Origin: a virus
Strand: one strand, 5' to 3'
Length of the DNA stretch: 61,939 nucleotides
IMG/VR virus record: IMGVR_UViG_3300021475_000013
Span: 1-61,939 of that record
Shown: piece by piece, positions 49,134 through 56,694 of the stretch
Layout: each line of letters opens with the position of its first letter
Numbering within the stretch: the first letter of the stretch is position 1
Position numbers and translations under genes: made by a program
The notes under the pieces: generated by a model
Seen by the model: the letters and a program-made list of their open reading frames with translations, nothing else
What the model was told of the DNA's origin: nothing
The model's database searches: none

Positions 49134-49556
49134 CGTTATTATTAGTTGTTATTATTAATTGTTATCGACCAAATTAATGAGAGCGATCCTCGCGATATGC
49201 TCAGAGTAATTCTTTGATCGATGTGGGCGAGGATTTGACGATATTTGGATTTATGGATAAAAATCCAACATGGGGTACCCCTCCCCATACATCGTTAAGT
49301 CACCTCGCAAAGCGACCATCAGCTTGCAGGAGCAGTCGCCACGAAAAATATGTGAAGTCATAACACTTCCCTGCAATTCGCGCGTCTACCTTTTTCCGCC
49401 AACCACATCAATCAAAGAACTATCCAAACAGTCGTCCGATCCCTCCCACTCATTTGGCGAATACCAAACTACCAGATTACAATACCATAGAAAATCTGTG
49501 CATTTATATGCACGGGTGTGGACAACCAAAATCTCATAGTGTTGTAAGATGTGGAT
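49134..49556. other. about 420-bp non-coding region, possible origin or structured leader
   Basis: The largest gap in the genome. It holds two copies of GTTATTATTA 13 bp apart (49135-49144, 49148-49157) just before the nuclease gene. Nested inverted repeats follow: GCGAGG/CCTCGC (49227-49232 with 49303-49308), TTGGATTT/AAATCCAA (49245-49268) and the palindrome GGGGTACCCC (49272-49281). A TTGCAGG/CCTGCAA pair (49324-49330 with 49370-49376) lies beyond. Promoter elements occupy 49458-49525. A replication origin or a long regulatory leader are the two best explanations. Confidence 0.55.
49458..49525 (-). promoter_or_regulatory. promoter region of the replication operon
   Basis: On the minus strand TTGTCCACA (49517-49525), then GTGCAT-ATAA-ATGCAC (a 6-bp inverted repeat), then two TGGTATT boxes, the second within CTGGTAGTTTGGTATTC. 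The same element family occurs at 38969, 42245 and 27610. Which -10 is used is unclear. Confidence 0.45.
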
Positions 49557-49952
49557 ATGAAATCAAGCGAAAAACTCAAAGAATATAAGCGTAATTGGAA
49601 TAGAAAGTGGCGCTTAGAACATCCTCAAGAATCAAGGATGCTCCAAAGAAAATATCGATTAGCAAGGATTACTAGACTTGGAGGTAAAAAAGAATATAAC
49701 GAAGATGCTAAAGAACGTATCAGAAAATGGAGAAAAGATAACCCTGAAAAAGTAATCGCCCATAGAAAAGTATTTGTGGCCGTAAGAAATGGATCGCTAA
49801 AAAAGCAACCATGTTTTTGTGGAGATACAAAAGTCGAGGCGCATCACGATGATTATTCAAAACCTCTTGAAATTACTTGGTTGTGTCAAAAACACCACGG
49901 ATCTGCCGATTCCATAAGAAGATTTATTTCATCAAAAATACCGCTCGGTTGA
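49557..49952 (+). CDS. HNH-like endonuclease (plus strand)
   Basis: 131 residues from ATG 49557 (GTG 49551 is possible). A basic N-terminus of KRNWNRKWRLEHPQESRM type repeats precedes CFCGDTKVEAHHDDYSKPLE and TWLCQKHH, an HNH zinc-binding nuclease seen in many phages. TAAGAT (49545-49550) ends six bases before the ATG, so a leaderless transcript is likely. Its last codons encode the minus-strand terminator hairpin. AT-rich, plus strand: a mobile gene. Confidence 0.85.
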   Translation: MKSSEKLKEYKRNWNRKWRLEHPQESRMLQRKYRLARITRLGGKKEYNEDAKERIRKWRKDNPEKVIAHRKVFVAVRNGSLKKQPCFCGDTKVEAHHDDYSKPLEITWLCQKHHGSADSIRRFISSKIPLG

Positions 49953-49959
49953 GCGGTAT
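49933..49959 (-). terminator. rho-independent terminator of the tail operon
   Basis: On the minus strand ATACCGCTC-AACC-GAGCGGTAT is a perfect 9-bp stem followed by TTTTTGATG. It ends leftward transcription from the tail genes and tRNA(CAU). The plus-strand HNH gene finishes inside the same hairpin. Confidence 0.88.
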
Positions 49960-50050
49960 CTCTGCCTTTCAAATGGTGCATCCAGGAAAGGATTTTTATT
50001 TCACTTGTGATGCTGGTAAGTTATTAGCCTACCAGACTACTATAGTATAG
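49960..50050 (-). ncRNA. candidate small RNA between tRNA and terminator
   Basis: About 90 non-coding bases. The minus strand starts with TATACT (a possible -10), then a 6-bp hairpin CTGGTA...TACCAG, then GCATC...GGATGC followed by ACCA, then the strong terminator. It could be a small RNA or simply the trailer of the tail transcript. I tried to fold it as a tRNA and could not. Confidence 0.3.
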
Positions 50051-50072
50051 CGTATTTTTCACAAAAAGACAT

Positions 50073-50143
50073 TTGCGGGTCCAAGAATCGAACTTAGCTA
50101 TCTGTGCTTATGGAACACAGAGGACACCAGCCCTCCACCCGCG
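50073..50143 (-). tRNA. tRNA with CAU anticodon (initiator-like Met or Ile2)
   Basis: 71 bases, starting immediately after the TAA of the last tail gene. Acceptor CGCGGGT pairs with ACCCGCA except at C1-A72, the mismatch that marks bacterial initiator tRNAs. Anticodon stem TGTGT/GCACA, loop TCCATAA (anticodon CAT, but C33 in place of U33), T-arm CTAAG-TTCGATT-CTTGG. The three G-C pairs expected in an initiator anticodon stem are absent, and position 8 is G. CCA is not encoded. Confidence 0.72.
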
Positions 50144-50440
50144 TTAATTCCACGTGTACGCCATCACCATATCCTTAGGGTTCTTTTCATCGAAAATATC
50201 AATTCTGCATTTCTTACCGATAAGAAAATCAGATCCGAGCTCATTAATAATTGTTTGCAACGCTTCTATTTCGGGATCGGCAATAGGAATACCTTTTATG
50301 ACAGTCTGTAAATTATTCGCAAAATAGACATCTACAGTGCGAGCACTTTCATTGTACGATGAAATAAATGCCTTTTTGAAAGTCGCTCCCGTGAGTTTCG
50401 CCGTAGACTTTTGAAACGATCTTGATGCTGGTATTTTCAT
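50144..50440 (-). CDS. small tail-associated protein
   Basis: 98 residues from ATG 50440, one base after the hub gene's stop. RSFQKSTAKLTGATFKKAFI, then YNESARTVDVYFANNLQTVI: a beta-rich module like those in tail-tip proteins. Last protein gene of the tail operon. Confidence 0.5.
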   Translation of the reverse strand: MKIPASRSFQKSTAKLTGATFKKAFISSYNESARTVDVYFANNLQTVIKGIPIADPEIEALQTIINELGSDFLIGKKCRIDIFDEKNPKDMVMAYTWN

Positions 50441-50441
50441 A

Positions 50442-53400
50442 TTAGCTTGGGTTACCTGTCTCGATATTAATTGAATACTGACCCTTCGACCCGTCATTTT
50501 TTATGGTTTGATTATATACCCGACTCGTGCCATTTACATTCGTGGAATTATTTCCCGTATTAACAATCGTGATGACATCAAACATTTCAGATCCGACGTT
50601 ATTTGGATTTGCTGGCGTGTTCTGAACATTGAATCTCTGCGCTAATGTTAGCTCAGCGTTAGCTCGAACAAGCGCATCAGCATATGTCAGAATCGTATAA
50701 TCAACCACGTTCAGATCTCTGACATATCCAGTCGTTGCAATCGACTGAGTGTTCTGTACAACAGCCATGACACCGCTTCCTTGAACGGTTACCTGATTAA
50801 CATAACCCGTATCTGACGCATTCTGATTTTGTCCCACTAAAGTATTTTGATACGTATACGTACTCGGATCATTTGCATTGATCACGATTGTATTCAAACG
50901 ACCCATAAGATCTGCGTAGTACCAACCATTAATGGTCAATATGACATTTTGAGCCGTGGATGTTGTATCATCACCTGCATTGAGTGCAAACTGAGCAATC
51001 TGATTCCATACGAGCTCAGAAGATATCTGAGACACATATGCTGTAGAGTTCGCATCGGTAAGGAATCCCCAGTATCCATTTGAAGTCAAATACGCCTGCT
51101 CTGATGAGTTTGAATCATTCCACATGAGCATACATCGATCATTCACAAATACCATAATCGTATTTTTATTCGATACGATTTTATATGTATTCAATCGAGA
51201 TATGTCGAATGGCGTACTATTTGTAGCAGATCCTCCACTGTATCCCAACAAGGATGTTTGAGTAAACGTATTTGCATTAGGTGTTTGATCCGTAAGTATT
51301 GCGCCTAGAGATATTAGGCTATTACCAGATGAAGCAATATACTGAATATTCATCGCATATGATTTTGTTGGTGTCGATGAATTTCCTTGAAAAAATATCT
51401 CGAACCCATAATTAACTGCTGGATTCGTAGGTTGAGCGAAAGCCTTGAACACCAAATCTCCGTTAGAGATTTGGTATGAAGTGTTGATAACCTCAGAAGA
51501 CGGTCCTATCTTCATCATGCCCTTATAGTACGAGAACGGTGTTCCAGAATAATTTGATGGAAGAAATATTTGATCGTTGAATATATTTATCGTATTGAAT
51601 TTTGTCACACCTGCAAGAGCGGCCAAACGACGGACTCCATCATTGATTGATTGGCTATTATTGAATCTCATGAATTGGAAATTACTAAAAGATGTAGTAA
51701 AATTTGATGCACCTAATCCAATAACTCCATTTAAGAATGCGTACGGAGATAGTCCAGTAAGTAAGTTATTGGGGTAAGAAATTACTACTGGATAATTTGC
51801 AAAGGTTCCACTATATGCTGTTGGATCGAAACATCCGACAGAATATGCTCCATTGGGTCCACTAGGATTTCCTATGATAAGGTCAAAATTAACGTAATTG
51901 TATTTCCTTATAAGGAATGGAAAAGTACCGTATGTAGATTGTGAAGAAAGTAATGCTGGGTTACTACTGGTTAGTGATCCAGAAAGATTTATTTCGTAAA
52001 ATGCATAAAATCCAGAAGTACCAGTCCATCCACCATGACCATTAGTTTTATACTCAAATTTTATCCTTATGAAATTGGTTGGATCGATGTAGTATAAATA
52101 TATAGCAGTATATCGTGCTGGCGGTTCTAGGTTTGTAGTTGGAGTTGGAACATTCATAACACAAGAAATTATCGATGATTCAGTATTATTAATAAAATTA
52201 TTAAGAGTGATTATATCGTCACCACCACCTGGACTAGTTATAGTATAAGTATTATTTTGCTGACTCCATGATCCAGCCTGAACAGTCCAATTATTCGTGG
52301 TTGATCCATCAAACAAATCAACGTACACACCAGGTCCATCTGACGTAAATGAAAACTCAGTACTCAAGACAGTCAATTTCTTATTCAAATCCAGCCCAAT
52401 TATCTGAACATCATTGCTATTCGATGTTACGTTTTGAGTTATATTGCTGATGAAAAATATGCTCTTCGGTACAACTTCCCCAACTCCACTGGCATTGTAA
52501 TATCCCTGCTCGAGATAAATCTTCATATTCTGAGCGATGGCGGCCGCGCCAGTTCTTGTCGGACTAGGTCCATACCATTGATTATTCGCGTTAGCGAGCG
52601 TGATTGTGATCTGAGACGCCTGACCAGCCGTATCGTCTACATCATAATTTATGATGCTGTTTGTGATATCCGCTACGATATTATTTACGATATATTGCCA
52701 AAGAAGTCCCGCACTGACGATATAGCAGTACGATCCTTGCTGAACAAAGTCATATCCCTTCGTGTACGTCGTTCCATTCGGTCCAGGGAAGAATATCGTT
52801 CCGTCAGTGAAATAGACTGGTGTCGGATAAGAGAAAAAATTAAGGTCTACCGACGTACTCATATAGTAGTTATGTTGCGTAGTCAGTGGATTTGATTGTG
52901 TCCCTGTTTTCAATCCCACGATAACATCGCCTTTGAACAAAAGAGTGAATGATCCATTTACCGCACTGATTCTCGGATACGTAAATATATTTCCATTGAA
53001 TGTAGTGTTCGCTGTCGACTCAATTATGGTCGTTGGAATACTCCAAAAGTATTGAGATAGGAGAGGTGAGACTAATGCCGCCGCATTGGTTCTCATAATA
53101 TAAATACCGAAGTTTGCATCAGGGACAGTCTCAAGATACTGATGGTATCCCGCGAAAACGATATAGTGATACCCATTGTAATAAATCACATCCAAACTCT
53201 GCATGATCCAATCTTCAGGGTCTACATCTAAATTCCAAGTAATTGGACTTGAGAACGATGACCCCGTTCCCGAGTATGTCTGATAATTTATTTGGTAGAA
53301 AGTAGAAATAAACGGAGGTGAGAATCCAGTGCTCACTGCTTTAATATAAAAGAATGATCCTCCGATAGTCGATCCGTCAATATTCAGAAGCGGAGTACCT

Positions 53401-53921
53401 GCCGCAACATATACGTTATTCGTCGTTGCATTTGATATGACTATATCTGTCGGTGATATCGAAGATGAAAAACTCGCGCCGCTATTTACCGAACGATAAT
53501 GTATGACATTGAGATTCCCGCTATTATTGAAGAACGCGTACACATCGATAACGTAGTATCCATTTATCCAATCTGAGACTGACACAGAAGCATTGAGATC
53601 GTTTCGATATGTGGAAGTGAGGATTGTTTTTGTTCCGAGACCCGTAGCCATGTTTGGAGTATTCCAAAACGCCAAATTATTGCTCGCATCCGCACCAACG
53701 CTAAGTATATTCCCGTCTGGTGCCTGAACCGACTTTCCATTGATAGGTATATTCGGTTGAGTCAAAATCGCATTCGGCGTAATCGTATCATTCACGATTT
53801 TGCATGTGAAGTACGGACGATATCCAGGTCCTAATTGTGCGGTCTTTAGAGTATCAGACAACCATTTGTAGTCTGAATTCCTTACCGAGCATGAGTTGAT
53901 GTCTACTTCTCCGTTGTTCAT
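50442..53921 (-). CDS. large tail-tip / baseplate hub protein
   Basis: 1159 residues. The N-terminal 400 residues have repeats of the type GNILSVGADASNNLAFWNTP consistent with a beta-propeller. A hub-like stretch follows (SIINYDVDDTAGQASQITIT, LANANNQWYG), as in siphovirus tail-associated proteins. LFDGSTTNNWTVQAGSWSQ begins a concanavalin/LamG-like jelly-roll (about residues 560-760), likely sugar-binding. A second similar module may lie around 870-980, and the C-terminus resumes hub-like sequence. Probably the tail tip that touches the cell surface. Confidence 0.72.
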   Translation of the reverse strand: MNNGEVDINSCSVRNSDYKWLSDTLKTAQLGPGYRPYFTCKIVNDTITPNAILTQPNIPINGKSVQAPDGNILSVGADASNNLAFWNTPNMATGLGTKTILTSTYRNDLNASVSVSDWINGYYVIDVYAFFNNSGNLNVIHYRSVNSGASFSSSISPTDIVISNATTNNVYVAAGTPLLNIDGSTIGGSFFYIKAVSTGFSPPFISTFYQINYQTYSGTGSSFSSPITWNLDVDPEDWIMQSLDVIYYNGYHYIVFAGYHQYLETVPDANFGIYIMRTNAAALVSPLLSQYFWSIPTTIIESTANTTFNGNIFTYPRISAVNGSFTLLFKGDVIVGLKTGTQSNPLTTQHNYYMSTSVDLNFFSYPTPVYFTDGTIFFPGPNGTTYTKGYDFVQQGSYCYIVSAGLLWQYIVNNIVADITNSIINYDVDDTAGQASQITITLANANNQWYGPSPTRTGAAAIAQNMKIYLEQGYYNASGVGEVVPKSIFFISNITQNVTSNSNDVQIIGLDLNKKLTVLSTEFSFTSDGPGVYVDLFDGSTTNNWTVQAGSWSQQNNTYTITSPGGGDDIITLNNFINNTESSIISCVMNVPTPTTNLEPPARYTAIYLYYIDPTNFIRIKFEYKTNGHGGWTGTSGFYAFYEINLSGSLTSSNPALLSSQSTYGTFPFLIRKYNYVNFDLIIGNPSGPNGAYSVGCFDPTAYSGTFANYPVVISYPNNLLTGLSPYAFLNGVIGLGASNFTTSFSNFQFMRFNNSQSINDGVRRLAALAGVTKFNTINIFNDQIFLPSNYSGTPFSYYKGMMKIGPSSEVINTSYQISNGDLVFKAFAQPTNPAVNYGFEIFFQGNSSTPTKSYAMNIQYIASSGNSLISLGAILTDQTPNANTFTQTSLLGYSGGSATNSTPFDISRLNTYKIVSNKNTIMVFVNDRCMLMWNDSNSSEQAYLTSNGYWGFLTDANSTAYVSQISSELVWNQIAQFALNAGDDTTSTAQNVILTINGWYYADLMGRLNTIVINANDPSTYTYQNTLVGQNQNASDTGYVNQVTVQGSGVMAVVQNTQSIATTGYVRDLNVVDYTILTYADALVRANAELTLAQRFNVQNTPANPNNVGSEMFDVITIVNTGNNSTNVNGTSRVYNQTIKNDGSKGQYSINIETGNPS

Positions 53922-53925
53922 ATTT

Positions 53926-54291
53926 TTATTTATACTTGAAACCGACCATCTGATTCATCATCCCGTCCATGAAATACTCCTCGACAACCTCATTGTCTTT
54001 CACGAGCCCCATAATTATACCCAAAACTCTCGGCGGATCGCTGACATCGTTCTTTACAAGAGTCTCTGAAAGGATCGCCTGATACACCCTATGCCCCTCG
54101 GGCACTTCAATTTCATGTTCCATCCCTTTGTACTTAACGTGGATTTTTTTTACTGAATCCTTGCTTGCATACACATATTTAGCCTGTCCATTGAGAGAAG
54201 CTACGATTTTTTCCGCATGGTCAGTCCACCTTGTCTTTGACGAGTGAAATGTCTTTCCATTTTTGTGTGTAACTATGTATTCTCCGTGCAT
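53926..54291 (-). CDS. small protein in tail operon
   Basis: 121 residues, charged (GEYIVTHKNGKTFHSSKTRW, KKIHVKYKGMEHEIEVPEGH). Unlike the Ser/Thr/Asn-rich neighbours it looks cytoplasmic, so it may be an assembly helper rather than a virion part. No family recognised. Confidence 0.5.
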   Translation of the reverse strand: MHGEYIVTHKNGKTFHSSKTRWTDHAEKIVASLNGQAKYVYASKDSVKKIHVKYKGMEHEIEVPEGHRVYQAILSETLVKNDVSDPPRVLGIIMGLVKDNEVVEEYFMDGMMNQMVGFKYK

Positions 54292-54295
54292 ATAT

Positions 54296-55564
54296 TTATG
54301 GTGACCATTGATAAATAACTGATATGACGAAGTTTTGGCTGGACGCGGGTTCTCCCGCTCTTGGATTTATATAGGTTTTCGCCTCAAGGAATCCCGATCC
54401 GTTATGATTCGATCCTGCGCGTATTTCGGATAATCCAGGCGATCCGTTTGAAGCATAGTCAAACGAAAACATCGTACTTCCTCCGACTACTGCCGTTGAT
54501 CCCATATACCGAGTATATGACCACGCAAGTGCCATAGAACCCTCTCCCCAGCCATTCTGTAGTACATGCAACCATTGATGCGATGCGACGGGCATAGAAG
54601 CCGAGTGTCCAACCCCGTCCCATGTCGTTACCATGACATTGACCACATCAGCGATATTATTCACAAGACCATAGTTATTGTATATCCTGAAATACATAGG
54701 CTCAGAATCAGTGCTATCGAGAACGGGAATCTGTGTGCCAGCTGGGCTTAATGTATAGTAATTAAGACTCGAAAGAATTCCATACGGAGCGACATTCTGT
54801 CTGATCGTGATGGTCGGTGCGTCAAATAGTCCTCTCCCGAAAAGAGTGAGAAGTCTCGATACCGCATTCATCATCGAAAGAGAAACCGACCTAGTGAACT
54901 TCGCTAACCTTGAGACAGTCAAAAGACGACTTGAAGCATTCATCATCGTGATTGACGCTGTTCTGATTTGAACAAAAGGAGCAAATGAAGCGGCAATACT
55001 ACCCCAGTTTTGAGTACTGCCTCCAGTGGTTTTCACCGACATAGTTGTCGAACCAGAAGCTGTACCATTTGTATCAGCAATAATATCAGAAGCACCCAAA
55101 GTATTAGCGTTTTGCCTTACATCAGTATTTCCATTATTTGAACTTATAGCCTGACCAGCACCGATACCTGCCGCAAAAACTATCCAGCAATTTGTCGCAA
55201 TCGGAGTGACAGCATTGGACACCACATTCGTACTACTTGGTGAGCTTACATTGCTATTATCAATACCCGATCCGCATCCTGTGAAAGATGAGGAGCATGC
55301 TGACAACGGACCATTTCCGTTAACCACAACATTATGTGCTCCAGTAGCAGGATTATCTAAATACCAAAGATTTACACTTCTTTGGTCTGTAGCAACTTTA
55401 ATCATACTAACACCGTTATAGGTCACAGATGTCGCTGGAGCACCACTACCATCAGTAACGGAAACAAAAAGCTTTAGATTACTGCCAGTACAGGTATGAG
55501 AGAATGTTAGAGTCGCACCTCCTGTAGTACCTTGTGCACTTGAATCAAAAGCAATAGTTGCCAT
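54296..55564 (-). CDS. tail fibre / structural protein
   Basis: 422 residues. The N-terminal 200 residues are Ser/Thr/Gly-rich beta (IAFDSSAQGTTGGATLTFSH, VSVTDGSGAPATSVTYNGVS), a domain I recall from phage and bacterial surface proteins. A linker with two similar segments (SITMMNASSRLLTVSR and SLSMMNAVSRLLTLFG) follows. The C-terminal 190 residues form another beta domain. One base from the next structural gene. Confidence 0.6.
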   Translation of the reverse strand: MATIAFDSSAQGTTGGATLTFSHTCTGSNLKLFVSVTDGSGAPATSVTYNGVSMIKVATDQRSVNLWYLDNPATGAHNVVVNGNGPLSACSSSFTGCGSGIDNSNVSSPSSTNVVSNAVTPIATNCWIVFAAGIGAGQAISSNNGNTDVRQNANTLGASDIIADTNGTASGSTTMSVKTTGGSTQNWGSIAASFAPFVQIRTASITMMNASSRLLTVSRLAKFTRSVSLSMMNAVSRLLTLFGRGLFDAPTITIRQNVAPYGILSSLNYYTLSPAGTQIPVLDSTDSEPMYFRIYNNYGLVNNIADVVNVMVTTWDGVGHSASMPVASHQWLHVLQNGWGEGSMALAWSYTRYMGSTAVVGGSTMFSFDYASNGSPGLSEIRAGSNHNGSGFLEAKTYINPRAGEPASSQNFVISVIYQWSP

Positions 55565-56221
55565 TTAGAAATTATTAGTCCACTGAATGATGACTTGGTC
55601 GTTGTTTGCGAGAGCGACGGAAGAAGAAAGGTTTGCCTCGCAACACATATTTCCAGTGGAAACCGCATCGAATAGAGCGGACGATACTATCGTGACAGTG
55701 CCGCCAGAAGTATTGGTGAAAGTGTTTGAGATGACGTAACTAGCCGCTCCATCGAGAGATGCAGGTCCTGTGTATGTTCCGATCGTTCCAAGTACCCTAC
55801 CAAGACCAGTTGCTGAAGTCTCTCCAGTAAGCGTCGTATCTCCTGCCGCAGGTGTAAGCGAGCTCGTCGAGAGAGCGATGTACTTGAAGACCGCAGGAGA
55901 AGTGAGAGAAGCAAGATTCGAACCTGAGAGAAGAAATGCACAGAGTCCAGCTCCCACATTCACACGAGAGTTGTACGAAGGTCGAATCTTGTACGATTTA
56001 TACACTCCATAAACTCCAGTATCTCCGATCATACTAATAATCTCTTTCCTGCGAAGTTTCTCACCTTCACGATAAACTCTCTGGAAACGATTCACGATCG
56101 GTGATATTTTCTTGTACCGAGAATCTCCCATGATGAATCCGAAATACGCACCCCATCTCGTGTGCAAAAGCCACTTCTTGATACTCTGATATTTCGCTAT
56201 CTGTCCTAATTGCATGTTCAT
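55565..56221 (-). CDS. tail structural protein
   Basis: 218 residues. Basic helical N-terminus (KKWLLHTRWGAYFGFIMGDS), then a beta domain (FKYIALSTSSLTPAAGDTTL, TGPASLDGAASYVISNTFTN, ALANNDQVIIQWTNNF) that resembles a repeat-type domain found in tail-tip proteins of diverse phages. Probably a minor tail or tip protein. Confidence 0.6.
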   Translation of the reverse strand: MNMQLGQIAKYQSIKKWLLHTRWGAYFGFIMGDSRYKKISPIVNRFQRVYREGEKLRRKEIISMIGDTGVYGVYKSYKIRPSYNSRVNVGAGLCAFLLSGSNLASLTSPAVFKYIALSTSSLTPAAGDTTLTGETSATGLGRVLGTIGTYTGPASLDGAASYVISNTFTNTSGGTVTIVSSALFDAVSTGNMCCEANLSSSVALANNDQVIIQWTNNF

Positions 56222-56231
56222 ATATTTATTA

Positions 56232-56690
56232 TTAATTAACAGTTTTAAGAGCCTCTATGACCTCTATGTCGACCAAGACATAAGGCTTTTCAGGCGTTGA
56301 ATAATTTGGAACGTTCTGGTTAAGATTAGTAAAGTATACACCACCAGGCGTTGACGTGTTTGGAATGATCGGTGAATTACCGAAGACATCTATGAACGCA
56401 AGCGATGTGTTTACAGCCAAATATGCTGTCTCAAGGTTGGCCATCTGAACGTCCCATGTCTGAGTCACTCCAAGCTTATAAGGAATCGAAGACGGATCCC
56501 ACGTGACGATGTGAAGCGTAAAATCGAAAGTCTTGATACCAGGTCCCCGATCGACCCAGTTCAATTCCACGATGTTCGCCGCCAGAGTAGCGGTGAATTG
56601 CCTCTGCCACTTTCGAACATACGTGCCCTGTTGCACTGCGTACCAGAATCCGTTTATTTTCACTACTGATGTTGGTGTTCCGTAACTCAT
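56232..56690 (-). CDS. putative distal tail protein
   Basis: 152 residues, beta-rich (KINGFWYAVQQGTYVRKWQR, GIKTFDFTLHIVTWDPSSIP). It follows the tape measure directly, where Dit-type proteins usually lie, and is about the size of a minimal Dit ring domain. Assigned by position. Confidence 0.55.
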   Translation of the reverse strand: MSYGTPTSVVKINGFWYAVQQGTYVRKWQRQFTATLAANIVELNWVDRGPGIKTFDFTLHIVTWDPSSIPYKLGVTQTWDVQMANLETAYLAVNTSLAFIDVFGNSPIIPNTSTPGGVYFTNLNQNVPNYSTPEKPYVLVDIEVIEALKTVN

Positions 56691-56694
56691 GTTT

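Noticed and set aside
49975-50040. Fourth tRNA next to tRNA(CAU)
   Set aside because: A D-arm-like hairpin and an ACCA end are visible, but no acceptor stem, TTC loop or anticodon arm can be fitted.
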